Source: Thioclava electrotropha
Lineage (GTDB): Bacteria; Pseudomonadota; Alphaproteobacteria; Rhodobacterales; Rhodobacteraceae
Direction of reading: 5' to 3'
DNA: 64,000 nucleotides
NCBI RefSeq assembly: GCF_002085925.2
Contig: NZ_CP053562.1
Coordinates: 3,299,501 to 3,363,500, forward strand
The stretch's first letter is position 1. Every line of letters starts with the position of its first letter. Under the pieces are notes generated by a model. That model was not told the DNA's origin. It saw nothing but the letters and a program-made list of their open reading frames with translations, and did not search any database. Shown here one piece after another: positions 9,160-18,549 of the stretch. A program made the translations under genes and the position numbers.

Positions 9160-9170
9160 GTGGATATTGC

Positions 9171-9184
9171 TTGATCTGGGTCAA
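9171..9184. promoter_or_regulatory. FnrL box between fnrL and hemN
   Basis: TTGATCTGGGTCAA is a perfect FNR-type palindrome in the 60-bp divergent gap. Its centre is 42 nt before the hemN ATG and 18 nt before the fnrL ATG. At that distance it can only activate hemN with a near-leaderless transcript, or block fnrL transcription. Confidence 0.88.
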
Positions 9185-9219
9185 ATTCTGTTGCGCGTCT
9201 TACATCTAAAGATACGCCT

Positions 9220-10575
9220 ATGGAACAGGAATCGCAACTGACCCGGCTCGGGCTCTTCGACGCACGGGTGCCCCGCTACACAAGCTACCCCACCGCCCCC
9301 CATTTCGCGGGCGATGTCGGGCCGATGGAATTCGCGCACTGGATCGAAGCGATCCCCGAAGGTGCGTCGATCTCTCTTTATATGCACGTGCCGTTTTGCC
9401 GACGGCTGTGCTGGTTCTGCGCCTGCCGCACGCAAGGCACGCAAAGCGAAGAACCGGTGCGCGCCTATGCCGAAACGCTGCTGGCCGAACTGCGTCTTTT
9501 CAAGGAACGCTTGGCCCCCGGCGTCACGCTGTCGCGACTGCATTGGGGCGGCGGCACGCCGACGCTGATGCCCGCCGAGATGATGCGTCGCCTCGCCGAT
9601 GCGGTCTTCGACGCGGTGCCCATGGGCGAAGGTGCGGAATTCTCGGTCGAGATCGACCCGAATGAGATCGACGCCGAGCGCATCGACGCGCTGGTGGAAT
9701 CGGGCATGAACCGCGCCTCGATCGGGGTGCAGGATTTCGACCCGCAAATCCAAGGCGTTATCGGGCGCGATCAGAGCTACGAGATCACCAAGGCCGCGGT
9801 CGACATGATTCGCGAACGCGATGTCGCGAGCCTCAACGCCGATATCCTCTACGGGCTTCCGCACCAGACGCCGACGAAGATCGCGGACTCGGTGCAGAAG
9901 CTACTGTCTCTCGGTCCCGACCGGGTGGCGCTTTACGGCTACGCGCATGTGCCGTGGATGGCGCGCCGCCAGACCATGATCCCGTCGGATCACCTGCCCA
10001 CTCCGCAGGAACGCCTGAAGCTGTTCGAGGTGGCGCGCGAGTTGTTCGTGGCCGACGGTTATGACGAGATCGGCATCGACCATTTCGCCCTGCCGACCGA
10101 CGGTCTCTCGATCGCGCAGAGGGCAGGCAAGCTGCGGCGCAATTTCCAGGGCTATACCGACGATCAGGCCGAAGCGCTGGTCGGGCTCGGCGCTTCGTCG
10201 ATCTCGCGCTTCCCGCAAGGCTATGCGCAGAACGCACCCGCCACCTCGGCCCATACCGCGGCGATCCGGGCGGATCGGTTCTCGACCTCGCGCGGGCACC
10301 GCTTCACCGCGGATGACAAGATGCGTGCGCGGCTGATCGAGGCGCTGATGTGCGATTTCGAAGTGAGCGCAGCGGAGCTGGTGCAGGACTTCGGCGCCGA
10401 CCCGGAAGAGTTGTCCGCGCTGTTCGCCACCTGCGCCGAGCATTTCGGCGATATGGTTCAGGTGAGCGCGGAGGGGCTGCGCATTCCGATCAAGGCACGC
10501 CCATTGACCCGGATGATCGCACGCCATTTCGATGCCTATGATCTGTCGAAAGCCGGGCATAGCTCGGCGATCTGA
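9220..10575 (+). CDS. hemN: Oxygen-independent coproporphyrinogen III oxidase HemN
   Basis: Radical-SAM enzyme that decarboxylates coproporphyrinogen III to protoporphyrinogen IX without O2, supplying heme in low oxygen. Its 451 aa match the HemN family. The [4Fe-4S]/SAM motif is C60-X3-C64-X2-C67 (CRRLCWFCACRT), preceded by the family signature PRYTSYPTAPHF. Other features are GGGTPTL, EIDPNEID and the C-terminal HemN domain. It is divergent from fnrL with a shared FnrL box, which fits anaerobic induction. The ATG at 9220 gives the expected N-terminus; the Shine-Dalgarno sequence is weak. Confidence 0.97.
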   Translation: MEQESQLTRLGLFDARVPRYTSYPTAPHFAGDVGPMEFAHWIEAIPEGASISLYMHVPFCRRLCWFCACRTQGTQSEEPVRAYAETLLAELRLFKERLAPGVTLSRLHWGGGTPTLMPAEMMRRLADAVFDAVPMGEGAEFSVEIDPNEIDAERIDALVESGMNRASIGVQDFDPQIQGVIGRDQSYEITKAAVDMIRERDVASLNADILYGLPHQTPTKIADSVQKLLSLGPDRVALYGYAHVPWMARRQTMIPSDHLPTPQERLKLFEVARELFVADGYDEIGIDHFALPTDGLSIAQRAGKLRRNFQGYTDDQAEALVGLGASSISRFPQGYAQNAPATSAHTAAIRADRFSTSRGHRFTADDKMRARLIEALMCDFEVSAAELVQDFGADPEELSALFATCAEHFGDMVQVSAEGLRIPIKARPLTRMIARHFDAYDLSKAGHSSAI

Positions 10576-10598
10576 TCGAAGGGAAGAGGGACGAGAGA

Positions 10599-10623
10599 GG
10601 GGTCGCGGCGGCGGCCCCTTTTC
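10599..10623 (+). terminator. Terminator after hemN
   Basis: An 8-bp stem with one G-T wobble (GGGGTCGC / GCGGCCCC) and loop GGCG, followed by TTTTCTTT, lies 23 bp after the hemN stop codon. It is a typical rho-independent terminator. Confidence 0.75.
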
Positions 10624-10669
10624 TTTGCGCGCAGTCATCCGGGGCCGCGCCCGCCGCGTACCGCCCTGA

Positions 10670-10840
10670 ATGAAGATGCGCCGCAAATCCGACCTGCCGA
10701 CCAAGCTCTGTGCCACCTGTGGCCGCCCCTTCGCGTGGCGCAAGAAATGGGCCCGGGATTGGGAGAGCGTGCGCTACTGCTCGGAACGCTGCCGGAGATC
10801 AGCAAAGACCGAACCGCCGAGGCGAAATCGCGGCGATTGA
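10670..10840 (+). CDS. DUF2256 small zinc-ribbon-like protein
   Basis: A 56-aa protein matching the DUF2256 family, with two CxxC-type pairs (LCATCGRPF and RYCSERCRR) flanking the signature [10 protein letters not shown], so a single Zn site is likely. The ATG at 10670 ([12 protein letters not shown]) is used; the ATG at 10676 is equally plausible. In other genomes DUF2256 genes often lie near photolyase/cryptochrome genes, but none is seen here. It ends 31 bp before acuR, so it overlies the acuR upstream region. Molecular function is unknown. Confidence 0.85.
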   Translation: MKMRRKSDLPTKLCATCGRPFAWRKKWARDWESVRYCSERCRRSAKTEPPRRNRGD

Positions 10841-10846
10841 TTTATC

Positions 10847-10860
10847 ATACCACATGGTAT
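10847..10860. promoter_or_regulatory. Candidate AcuR operator (ATACCA-CA-TGGTAT)
   Basis: A perfect 6-bp inverted repeat with a 2-bp spacer, 11 bp upstream of the acuR ATG, with partial symmetry extending outwards (TATC... / ...ATTA). This position suits TetR-type autorepression of acuR-acuI. That AcuR binds such a dyad upstream of its own gene is known in Rhodobacter; binding here is inferred. Confidence 0.65.
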
Positions 10861-10871
10861 ATTAATTCCCC

Positions 10872-11501
10872 ATGACCGCTACGCCAGCCCCATCGCGCCG
10901 TGGCCGCCCGCGCCGCAAACCGGAGGATCAGGACGCCCGAAAGGCGCTGATCCAAGCGGGGCTCGCACAATTGACCGAGCGCGGCTACGCGAGCGTCGCC
11001 CTCGACGAGATCACCGCCGCCGCCGGTGTCACCAAGGGCAGCTTTTATCATTACTTCCCGACGAAGGCGGCCTTCGGCGCGACCCTGATCGACGCCTATG
11101 GCGCCTATTTCGAAGACAAGCTCCGCCGCGCCTTCGACCGCACCGACCTCAGCCCCTTCACCCGGCTCACTGCCTTCACCGAAGAAGCCGAGGCAGGCAT
11201 GGCGCGGTTCGATTTTCGCCGTGGCTGCCTGATCGGCAATCTCGGTCAGGAGATGGGCAGCCTGCCCGAGGCGTTCCGCACCCGCCTAATCGCGGTCTTC
11301 GAGCGCTGGCAAAGCCTCACCGCGACTTGCCTACGTGACGCGCAAGCGGCAGGCGAGATCGGCCCCGATCACGACCCCGACGCCCTCGCAGAGCTGTTCT
11401 GGACCGGTTGGGAAGGCGCGGTCCTGCGCACCAAACTTCAACGCAACCCCGAGCCGCTGCGCCGTTTTACCGACGGCTTCCTGCGGCTCGCCCGAAGCTG
11501 A
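10872..11501 (+). CDS. acuR: TetR-family repressor AcuR-like
   Basis: TetR regulator of 209 aa. The N-terminal HTH (about residues 25-70) includes [24 protein letters not shown]. The C-terminal ligand domain is of the TetR_C AcuR type ([14 protein letters not shown] and [13 protein letters not shown]). In Rhodobacter sphaeroides AcuR represses acuI and dddL and is released by acrylate. Here it is 11 bp upstream of acuI in the same direction, with a palindrome just ahead of its own start. The assignment rests on family features plus the acuI neighbour. Confidence 0.85.
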   Translation: MTATPAPSRRGRPRRKPEDQDARKALIQAGLAQLTERGYASVALDEITAAAGVTKGSFYHYFPTKAAFGATLIDAYGAYFEDKLRRAFDRTDLSPFTRLTAFTEEAEAGMARFDFRRGCLIGNLGQEMGSLPEAFRTRLIAVFERWQSLTATCLRDAQAAGEIGPDHDPDALAELFWTGWEGAVLRTKLQRNPEPLRRFTDGFLRLARS

Positions 11502-11512
11502 AAGGATACCCC

Positions 11513-12505
11513 ATGGTCAAAGCCATTCTGATCGAGAAACCCGAAGAGACCCAGAGCGCCGCGCTCAAGGAGATCGACCTGCCCGATCTGGCCGAGGGCC
11601 AGGTTGCCGTCGACGTCGCCTACTCGACGCTGAACTACAAGGACGCCCTGGCGATCACCGGCGCGGGCCCCGTGGTGCGCAGCTTCCCGATGGTGCCGGG
11701 CATCGACTGCTCGGGCATCGTGGCCGACAGCAAGCATCCCGATTTCGCGAAGGGCGACCGGGTCGTGCTCAACGGCTGGGGCGTGGGCGAGAAGCACTGG
11801 GGCGGGCTGGCAGAGCGCGCCCATCTGAAAGGCGACTGGTTGGTGAAACTGCCCGACGGGATCTCCTTGCGTCAGGCGATGGCGATCGGCACCGCGGGCT
11901 ACACCGCGATGCTCTGCGTGATGGCGCTCGAGGCGCATGGCGTGACGCCCGAGAGCGGCGAGGTCGTCGTGACCGGCGCGACCGGCGGCGTGGGCAGCGT
12001 GGCAACGGCGCTTCTGGGCAAGCTGGGCTACACCGTTGCCGCCGTGACCGGACGCCCCGAAGAGGAACAGTACCTCAAGGGCCTCGGCGCTTCCTCGATC
12101 GTTCCGCGCGAGGATGTCTCTGGCAAACCGCGCCCGCTGAACAAGGAACGCTGGGCCGGGGCTGTCGACGTGGTCGGCGGCGAAGTGCTCGCCAATGTCC
12201 TGTCGATGATGACCTATCGCGGCACCGTTGCGTCCTGCGGCCTGGCGGGCTCGATGAACCTGCCGACCTCCGTAGCCCCCTTCATCCTGCGCGGCGTGAC
12301 GCTCGCAGGCGTCGACAGCGTGATGTGCCCGCTCAAAGACCGCGTCGAGGCATGGGGTCGCCTGGCCGCCGATCTCGACATGGACAAGCTCGCCACGATG
12401 GAGACCGAGGTCGCACTGGAAGAGGTGATTGCAACCGCGCCGAAATTCCTCGAAGGAAAGATCCGCGGGCGGATCGTCGTTCCGATCGCACCTGACCTCG
12501 GCTGA
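11513..12505 (+). CDS. acuI: Acrylyl-CoA reductase AcuI (MDR superfamily, NADPH)
   Basis: Zinc-free medium-chain reductase (330 aa) that converts toxic acryloyl-CoA to propionyl-CoA during DMSP, 3-hydroxypropionate or acrylate metabolism. Features are an N-terminal catalytic fold ([22 protein letters not shown]), a nucleotide-binding Rossmann motif ([13 protein letters not shown]) and the YhdH/AcuI-type C-terminus ([14 protein letters not shown]). The ATG at 11513 has AAAGGA upstream and follows the acuR stop by 11 bp; the frame is open further upstream but that part lies inside acuR. A TSUP gene follows after 12 bp. No DMSP lyase gene is present in the window. Confidence 0.93.
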   Translation: MVKAILIEKPEETQSAALKEIDLPDLAEGQVAVDVAYSTLNYKDALAITGAGPVVRSFPMVPGIDCSGIVADSKHPDFAKGDRVVLNGWGVGEKHWGGLAERAHLKGDWLVKLPDGISLRQAMAIGTAGYTAMLCVMALEAHGVTPESGEVVVTGATGGVGSVATALLGKLGYTVAAVTGRPEEEQYLKGLGASSIVPREDVSGKPRPLNKERWAGAVDVVGGEVLANVLSMMTYRGTVASCGLAGSMNLPTSVAPFILRGVTLAGVDSVMCPLKDRVEAWGRLAADLDMDKLATMETEVALEEVIATAPKFLEGKIRGRIVVPIAPDLG

Positions 12506-12517
12506 TTACGGCAAACA

Positions 12518-13267
12518 ATGCTGTCTTTTCTGATCCTCGCGCTCGCCGGTCTCGCGGCGGGGGCTTTGAATGCGGTCGCGGGCGGCGGGACGTTCCTGTC
12601 CTTCCCCGCGCTTGTCTGGACCGGCGTGCCGCCGATCACCGCGAATGCGACCGCGACGCTGGCGGCCCTGCCCGGCTATCTGTCGAGCGCTTGGGCCTTT
12701 CGCCACGAGCTGCGCCACAAGGGCCCGATGGCGCTGCGCACGATTCTGATCGCGGCCGTCGCGGGCGGCTTCCTCGGCGCGCTGCTGCTGCTGATAACGC
12801 CGGAGAAACTGTTCGCTGGCGTGGTCCCGTGGCTGTTGCTGCTGGCGACGGCGGCCTTCGCTTTCGGGCCGTTGCTGCTGAAGGCGCTGCAACGCTCGGG
12901 CCGCACGATGGGCGCCGCGTCCGCCTTTGCCCTCCTGATGGCGGTGACGATCTACGGCGGCTATTTCAACGGCGGGCTCGGGATCATGCTGCTCGCCGCC
13001 CTCGGCCTGATCGGGTTTACCGATCTGCACGCGATGAACGGGCTGAAAAACCTCGTCTCGGCGGTGCTGTCGCTGGTGTCGGTCGTGACCTATGCGGTGG
13101 CCGGGCTGATCGACTGGCAGGCGGTCGTGGTGCTGGGCATCGCGAGCGCCATCGGCGGCTATCTGGGCGCGCATCTGTCGAAGCGGATCACGAATATGGC
13201 GCTGCTGCGCGGCTTCATCATCGCGGTCGGGCTGGTGATGGCGGCGGTCTTCTTTGCACGCGGCTAA
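12518..13267 (+). CDS. TSUP (TauE/SafE) family membrane exporter
   Basis: A polytopic membrane protein of 249 aa with about 7-8 helices and the TSUP signatures AGALNAVAGGGTFLSFPAL near the N-terminus and YGGYFNGGLGIM in the second half. Family members export sulfite, sulfoacetate or other small organosulfur anions. It lies 12 bp after acuI in the same direction, so it is probably co-transcribed. The context suggests a DMSP-, acrylate- or sulfonate-related anion, but the substrate cannot be told from sequence. Its 3' end overlaps the convergent LuxR-type gene by 4 bp. Confidence 0.88.
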   Translation: MLSFLILALAGLAAGALNAVAGGGTFLSFPALVWTGVPPITANATATLAALPGYLSSAWAFRHELRHKGPMALRTILIAAVAGGFLGALLLLITPEKLFAGVVPWLLLLATAAFAFGPLLLKALQRSGRTMGAASAFALLMAVTIYGGYFNGGLGIMLLAALGLIGFTDLHAMNGLKNLVSAVLSLVSVVTYAVAGLIDWQAVVVLGIASAIGGYLGAHLSKRITNMALLRGFIIAVGLVMAAVFFARG

Positions 13268-14268
13268 CCCAGCCAGAGCGCCGAGCCGAACATCTTGCGC
13301 AACAGCCCCGTCTGGCCGCTGACACCCGCGCGGGCGTAGATCTGCTTCGAGGTCGAGCGCGCGGTCTCCAGCGTCCAGCCGAGCTGATCCGCCGCCTCGC
13401 GCAGCGTTGCCCCATCGCACAGAAGCGCCGCAAGCCGCGCCTCGGAGCGGTTGAGATCGAGCGCGCCCGCGATCCGCGCGACTGGCAAAGCTTCGGCCCG
13501 CGGCATGTCCCGCAGATGACCGATCAAGGCGGAACTGCCCTGCCATTGTCCCGGCGCGAGCCGGAGAACACCCCGCCCGTCATGACCAAGCGGGATCGGT
13601 CGGACGACCTCCCGCCCCTCTCCAAGTGCAGCAAGGTTCTGACGGAAGCGCAGCGCGGCGTCGGGATCGGCGAATTCCGGGCGCGCGCCCATGCGCAGCC
13701 GCAACCAGCCTTGCGCGTCGAACACCGCCGCCACGCGCGCGTCGAATGCGAGCACCGTGCCCGCAGGCGTCAGCACCACCCAGCCCGCGCCGAGCGCTTC
13801 CGCAGCCTCAGTATCACGCGCAGCACGGGCCCGCTCGCTACCGAGCGCCTCGCGGATCATCATCGCCTGCCCCAAATGCGGCGCGAGCGTCGAGAGCGCC
13901 AGCGCCTCTGCCGCGCGAAAATCCCGATGCGGGCGCGCGATCATCAACACAGCCTGACCCGCCGCCCCCGCCGCAACTTTCAGCGCGCGGAGCGGCCCGG
14001 GCCATTCGATATCGCCCGGGAGGTCGATCTGCGAATAGACACGGTCCAGACGCATCGGATGCAGACGAGCGGCATCGGGCAAGGCAATCCTGCCAACCTG
14101 CCAGCCTGCGCCCTCCCCCTCATTCGCGAGAATCTGAACCGCCGCGCCCTCGGCATGAGCCACCGCACAAAGCCGCTCGAGAAAGCGCACCCAGCCCGAC
14201 TTTCCCACCTCACTCGCCGCCGCGAAGAGCGCGTTGATCAACAGTGTGTTTTCGGACTGACCCAACAT
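13264..14268 (-). CDS. LuxR-type HTH regulator with GAF/PAS-like sensor region
   Basis: A 334-aa regulator. The C-terminal 65 residues form a LuxR/GerE-type HTH (LNRSEARLAALLCDGATLREAADQ, then TARSTSKQIYARAGVSGQ). The N-terminal part has no receiver or acyl-homoserine-lactone-binding signature and looks like a GAF region (about 1-150) followed by a PAS-like segment (GAGWVVLTPAGTVLAFDARV). It is divergent from cysD with a strong C6/G6 palindrome between them, so it may control sulfate assimilation or itself. The ligand is unknown. Confidence 0.85.
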   Translation of the reverse strand: MLGQSENTLLINALFAAASEVGKSGWVRFLERLCAVAHAEGAAVQILANEGEGAGWQVGRIALPDAARLHPMRLDRVYSQIDLPGDIEWPGPLRALKVAAGAAGQAVLMIARPHRDFRAAEALALSTLAPHLGQAMMIREALGSERARAARDTEAAEALGAGWVVLTPAGTVLAFDARVAAVFDAQGWLRLRMGARPEFADPDAALRFRQNLAALGEGREVVRPIPLGHDGRGVLRLAPGQWQGSSALIGHLRDMPRAEALPVARIAGALDLNRSEARLAALLCDGATLREAADQLGWTLETARSTSKQIYARAGVSGQTGLLRKMFGSALWLG

Positions 14269-14280
14269 AAGCCATATTTA

Positions 14281-14296
14281 CCCCCCATTTGGGGGG
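14281..14296. promoter_or_regulatory. C6-ATTT-G6 palindrome between LuxR-type gene and cysD
   Basis: CCCCCC-ATTT-GGGGGG sits 12 bp before the LuxR-type start and 61 bp before cysD, flanked by TA on the left and TTA on the right. No U-tract or gene end makes a terminator unlikely, and the location suits an operator shared by two divergent promoters. The symmetry is seen; the role is inferred. Confidence 0.5.
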
Positions 14297-14357
14297 TTAT
14301 CCAGCAAAACCCGAGGCCTATATCTTGGAAAACCGCGTTCAGACAGAGACCTCCCTC

Positions 14358-15260
14358 ATGAACAAGACCCTGACTCACCTGCAGCGGCTCGAAGCCGAAA
14401 GCATTCACATCCTGCGCGAAGTCGTGGCCGAAGCCGATAATCCGGTCATGCTCTATTCCGTCGGCAAGGACAGCGCGGTGATGCTGCATCTCGCGAAAAA
14501 AGCCTTCTACCCGTCGCCGCCGCCCTTCCCGCTGATGCATGTCGACACGACGTGGAAATTCCAGGCGATGTACAATCTGCGCGACAAGGCCGCGAAGGAT
14601 GCGGGGATGGAGCTGATCGTGCACCAGAACCCCGAGGCGAAGGCCAAGGGGATCAACCCGTTCGATCACGGCTCGCTGCATACCGACATGTGGAAGACCG
14701 AAGGTCTCAAACAGGCGCTGGACAAACACGGCTTCGACGTAGCCTTCGGCGGCGCGCGCCGCGACGAGGAGAAATCCCGCGCGAAGGAACGCGTCTTCTC
14801 GTTCCGCTCGGCCAATCACCGCTGGGACCCGAAGAACCAGCGCCCCGAGCTTTGGCGCCTCTACAACGCCAAGAAGGCCAAGGGCGAAAGCGTCCGCGTC
14901 TTCCCGATCTCGAACTGGACCGAGCTGGACATCTGGCAATATATCCACCTCGAAGGGATCGAGATCGTCCCGCTCTATTTCTCGGCCCCGCGCCCGACGG
15001 TGGAACGCGACGGGCTGATCCTGATGGTCGATGACGACCGCTTCCCGCTGCGTGATGGCGAGGAGCCGAAGATGCGCTCGGTGCGCTTCCGCACGCTGGG
15101 CTGCTACCCGCTGACCGGCGCCGTCGAGAGCGAGGCGCAGACCCTTCCGGAAGTCATTCAGGAAATGCTGCTGACCACCACCTCCGAGCGTCAGGGCCGC
15201 GCGATCGACCACGATCAGAGCGCCTCGATGGAGAAGAAAAAACAGGAAGGCTACTTCTGA
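14358..15260 (+). CDS. cysD: Sulfate adenylyltransferase small subunit CysD
   Basis: Small (catalytic) subunit of ATP sulfurylase, which makes adenosine 5'-phosphosulfate (300 aa). The PP-loop signature [13 protein letters not shown] lies near residue 35. Other family features are [20 protein letters not shown] and the C-terminal [11 protein letters not shown] with EKKKQEGYF. The ATG at 14358 ([16 protein letters not shown]) is the normal CysD start. It pairs with cysNC 58 bp downstream. Confidence 0.96.
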   Translation: MNKTLTHLQRLEAESIHILREVVAEADNPVMLYSVGKDSAVMLHLAKKAFYPSPPPFPLMHVDTTWKFQAMYNLRDKAAKDAGMELIVHQNPEAKAKGINPFDHGSLHTDMWKTEGLKQALDKHGFDVAFGGARRDEEKSRAKERVFSFRSANHRWDPKNQRPELWRLYNAKKAKGESVRVFPISNWTELDIWQYIHLEGIEIVPLYFSAPRPTVERDGLILMVDDDRFPLRDGEEPKMRSVRFRTLGCYPLTGAVESEAQTLPEVIQEMLLTTTSERQGRAIDHDQSASMEKKKQEGYF

Positions 15261-15318
15261 GCCTTCCCCTCCCGAGCCGCACGCGCGCCTTCATTTCCAC
15301 CCTATCAGGTGAGCCGAC

Positions 15319-17226
15319 ATGACGACCAACGATCCGATCTACAAGACCGACGCGCTGATTGCGCAGGATATCGACGCCTATCTCGAGGCGCATCAACACA
15401 AGACCATGCTGCGCTTCATCACCTGCGGCTCAGTCGATGACGGGAAATCGACGCTGATCGGGCGGCTGCTCTATGACAGCAAGATGATTTTCGAGGATCA
15501 GCTGGCGGCCCTTGAAGCCGACTCCAAGCGCGTCGGCACCCAAGGCCAGGAGATCGACTTCGCGCTACTGGTCGACGGTCTCGCCGCCGAGCGCGAGCAG
15601 GGCATCACCATCGACGTGGCCTACCGCTTCTTCGCAACCGAGAAGCGCAAGTTCATCGTCGCGGACACGCCCGGCCACGAGCAATACACCCGCAACATGG
15701 TCACCGGCGCTTCGACCGCCGATCTGGCCGTGATCCTGATCGACGCGCGCAAAGGTGTGCTGACTCAGACGCGGCGCCACTCCTATCTCGTCCACCAGCT
15801 GGGCATCCGCCATATTGTGCTGGCCGTGAACAAGATGGACCTCGTCGATTACGATCAGGCGACCTTCGACGAGATCGTGGCCGATTACAAAACCTTCGCC
15901 GACAGCATCGGCATCGAAGGCTTCACCCCGATCCCGATCTCGGGCTTCAAGGGCGACAACATCACCGGCCCGAGCGAGAACACCCCTTGGTACAAAGGCC
16001 CCTCGCTGCTGCCCTATCTCGAAGCGGTCGAAGTGGACGTGACCTCCGATCAGGAGCGTCCCTTCCGCATGCCGGTGCAATGGGTGAACCGCCCGAACCT
16101 CGACTTCCGCGGCTTCTCGGGCCTGATCGCCTCGGGCACCGTGAAACCGGGCGATGAAGTCCGCGTGCTGCCCTCGGGCAAGACCTCGAAAGTCGCGCGG
16201 ATCGTCAGCTTGGAGGGCGACCGCGACACGGCGGTGGCGGGCGAATCCACGACGATCACGCTCGCCGACGAGATCGACTGCTCGCGCGGTCAGGTCATCG
16301 TTGCCGCGAAAGAGCCGCTGGAAGTCGCCGATCAGTTCGAATCCACACTCGTCTGGATGGACGAGACCGAACTGGTGCCGGGCCGCGCCTATTGGCTGAA
16401 GATCGGCACGCAGACGGTTTCGGCGACCGTCCACGAGCCGAAATACGAGGTGAACGTCAACACGCAGGAGCATCTGGCGACGAAGACGCTGGACCTGAAC
16501 GCGATCGGCGTGGCCAACATCACCACCGACCGCGAGATCCCCTTCGCGCCCTATGGCGAGAACCGCGATCTGGGCGGGTTCATCCTGATCGACAAAATGA
16601 CCAACCAGACGGCGGCTGCGGGGATGATCAACTTCGCGCTGCGCCGGGCTCAGAACATCCACTGGCAGGCGACCGATATCGGGCGCGAGCATCATGCCAA
16701 CATGAAGCACCAGAAACCCGCCGTGGTCTGGCTGACGGGCCTCTCGGGCTCGGGCAAATCGACCATCGCCAATATCGTCGAGAAGAAGCTGGCGCGGATG
16801 AACCGCCACACCTTCCTGCTCGACGGCGACAACGTCCGCCATGGCCTGAACAAGGATCTGGGCTTCACCGAGGCCGACCGCGTGGAGAACATCCGCCGCG
16901 TCGGCGAGGTCGCGAAGCTGATGACCGATGCGGGCCTCATCGTGGTCACGGCCTTCATCTCGCCCTTCCGCTCCGAGCGCGACATGGTCCGCGCGATGAT
17001 GCAGCCGGGCGAATTCCTCGAAGTCTTCGTGGACACGCCGCTGGAAGTGGCCGAGGCGCGCGACGTGAAGGGGCTTTATGCCAAGGCCCGCGCCGGTCAG
17101 CTGAAAAACTTCACCGGCATCGACTCGCCCTATGAGGCGCCCGAGAATGCCGAGATGCGGATCGACACCACCGCGATCAGCCCCGAGGAAGCGGCCGATC
17201 TGATCATCGAGCGGCTCATTCCGTAA
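15319..17226 (+). CDS. cysNC: CysN-CysC fusion: sulfate adenylyltransferase GTPase / APS kinase
   Basis: Bifunctional 635-aa enzyme. The N-terminal CysN part (about 1-445) is an EF-Tu-like GTPase with G1 [14 protein letters not shown]3 [12 protein letters not shown] and G4 NKMD. The C-terminal CysC part (about 460-635) is APS kinase with P-loop [12 protein letters not shown] and [15 protein letters not shown]. Together with CysD it activates sulfate to PAPS. Such fusions are usual in alphaproteobacteria (NodQ type). It ends the operon, with a strong terminator 30 bp downstream. PAPS feeds cysteine synthesis (cysK lies at 52796) and sulfation reactions. Confidence 0.96.
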   Translation: MTTNDPIYKTDALIAQDIDAYLEAHQHKTMLRFITCGSVDDGKSTLIGRLLYDSKMIFEDQLAALEADSKRVGTQGQEIDFALLVDGLAAEREQGITIDVAYRFFATEKRKFIVADTPGHEQYTRNMVTGASTADLAVILIDARKGVLTQTRRHSYLVHQLGIRHIVLAVNKMDLVDYDQATFDEIVADYKTFADSIGIEGFTPIPISGFKGDNITGPSENTPWYKGPSLLPYLEAVEVDVTSDQERPFRMPVQWVNRPNLDFRGFSGLIASGTVKPGDEVRVLPSGKTSKVARIVSLEGDRDTAVAGESTTITLADEIDCSRGQVIVAAKEPLEVADQFESTLVWMDETELVPGRAYWLKIGTQTVSATVHEPKYEVNVNTQEHLATKTLDLNAIGVANITTDREIPFAPYGENRDLGGFILIDKMTNQTAAAGMINFALRRAQNIHWQATDIGREHHANMKHQKPAVVWLTGLSGSGKSTIANIVEKKLARMNRHTFLLDGDNVRHGLNKDLGFTEADRVENIRRVGEVAKLMTDAGLIVVTAFISPFRSERDMVRAMMQPGEFLEVFVDTPLEVAEARDVKGLYAKARAGQLKNFTGIDSPYEAPENAEMRIDTTAISPEEAADLIIERLIP

Positions 17227-17256
17227 GCGGTTACATCCGCTGCCCCAAATCACGCG

Positions 17257-17294
17257 AACGTGCGGCCCTCCCGGTGGCCGCACGTTTTCGTTTT
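17257..17294 (+). terminator. Terminator after cysD-cysNC
   Basis: A perfect 11-bp stem (AACGTGCGGCC / GGCCGCACGTT) with an 8-nt loop, followed by TTCGTTTT, lies 30 bp after the cysNC stop codon. Confidence 0.82.
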
Positions 17295-17360
17295 GGCCTT
17301 GACCTCGCTCGGGGGCGCGCCCCAACCTGCGCGAAATAACGCCAGCAGAAAGAAGCCCGA

Positions 17361-18545
17361 ATGCCGATCGAAAACGTGCACTTCAGCGAACTCGAATATT
17401 CCCGCCGGATCGCGCTCGTGCGTGCTGCGATGGCGCAACGCGAGATCGACATTCTCTTCATCACCAACCCCTCGAACCAGTTCTGGCTGACGGGCTATGA
17501 CGGCTGGTCTTTCTACACCCATCAGGGGGTGATCCTGCCGATGGAAGGCGCGCCCTACTGGTGGGGCCGCTTCATGGATGCCAACGGTGCGCGCCGCACC
17601 GTCTGGATGGAGGAGGAAAACATCCTCCACTACAACGACGCGATGGTGCAATCCGACATCATGCACCCGATGGAAGACCTCGCCTCGCACCTGCGGATCA
17701 TGGGCTACGGCAAGGCCCGGATCGGTGTCGAGATGGAGACCTATTTCTACACCGCCAAGGCCCATGCGGTCCTTTATGAAGGGCTGCCCGAGGCCACGCT
17801 TCTCGATGCCTCGGTGCTGGTGAACTGGCAGCGCCTGATCAAATCCGACGAGGAGCTGCGCTTCATGCGCCGCGCGGCGCGAATTTCCGAACTGGTGATC
17901 GAACGCGCGATGGCGCTGGCCGAGCCGGGGCTGCGCAAGCACGATCTGGTGGGCGAGCTCTATCGCACCGCCGTGCAGGGCGAGGAAGACAGCTGGGGCG
18001 ACTACCCGGCCATCGTGCCGATGCTGCCCTCGGGCCCCGACGCCTCCGCGCCGCATCTGACATGGAACGGCGAGGCGCTGAAGGCGGGCGAGGCGACCTT
18101 TGTCGAACAATCGGGCTGCTACCGCCGGTATCACGCGCCGCTCTGCCGCACCGTGTTCCTCGGCAAACCGCCGCAACACATGATCGACGCATCCGAGGCG
18201 CTGACCGAGGGGCTGAACGCCGGGATCGAGGTCGCCCGCGCCGGCAACCGCGCCTGCGATATCGCGCGCGCGCTGAATGTCGAGCTTGCGAAGGTCGGCA
18301 TCGAACGCCCCAACCGTGCGGGCTACGCGGTGGGCTGCTCCTACCCGCCGGATTGGGGCGAGCACACCGTCTCGATCCGCGACACCGACGAGACGATCCT
18401 TGAACCCGGCATGACCTTCCACTTCATGCCCGGCCTCTGGATGGACCATTGGGGAATGGAGACGACGGAGACCATCGTGATCACCGAGGACGGCCCCGCC
18501 ATGCCCCTGTGCAACGTCGAGCGCAAACTGTTCATCAAGGACTGA
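17361..18545 (+). CDS. doeA: Ectoine hydrolase DoeA-like (M24 aminopeptidase fold)
   Basis: A 394-aa protein of the M24/creatinase fold, closest by eye to ectoine hydrolase DoeA/EutD, which opens the ectoine ring to give N-acetyl-L-2,4-diaminobutyrate. Characteristic stretches are NPSNQFWLTGYDGWSFYTHQ, MDANGARRTVWM, SGPDASAPHLTWNG and EPGMTFHFMPGLWMDHWG. The C-terminal catalytic half (about 160-390) keeps the pita-bread fold. An ArgE-like deacetylase follows after 4 bp. The rest of the usual ectoine-use cluster (enuR, ueh transporter, doeB/eutE, doeC/D) is not in the window. Confidence 0.85.
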   Translation: MPIENVHFSELEYSRRIALVRAAMAQREIDILFITNPSNQFWLTGYDGWSFYTHQGVILPMEGAPYWWGRFMDANGARRTVWMEEENILHYNDAMVQSDIMHPMEDLASHLRIMGYGKARIGVEMETYFYTAKAHAVLYEGLPEATLLDASVLVNWQRLIKSDEELRFMRRAARISELVIERAMALAEPGLRKHDLVGELYRTAVQGEEDSWGDYPAIVPMLPSGPDASAPHLTWNGEALKAGEATFVEQSGCYRRYHAPLCRTVFLGKPPQHMIDASEALTEGLNAGIEVARAGNRACDIARALNVELAKVGIERPNRAGYAVGCSYPPDWGEHTVSIRDTDETILEPGMTFHFMPGLWMDHWGMETTETIVITEDGPAMPLCNVERKLFIKD

Positions 18546-18549
18546 ACCT

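Noticed and set aside
15565..17325. A 586-codon minus-strand open frame
   Set aside because: Antisense to cysNC, whose GTPase and kinase motifs are intact. Composition is that of a shadow frame.
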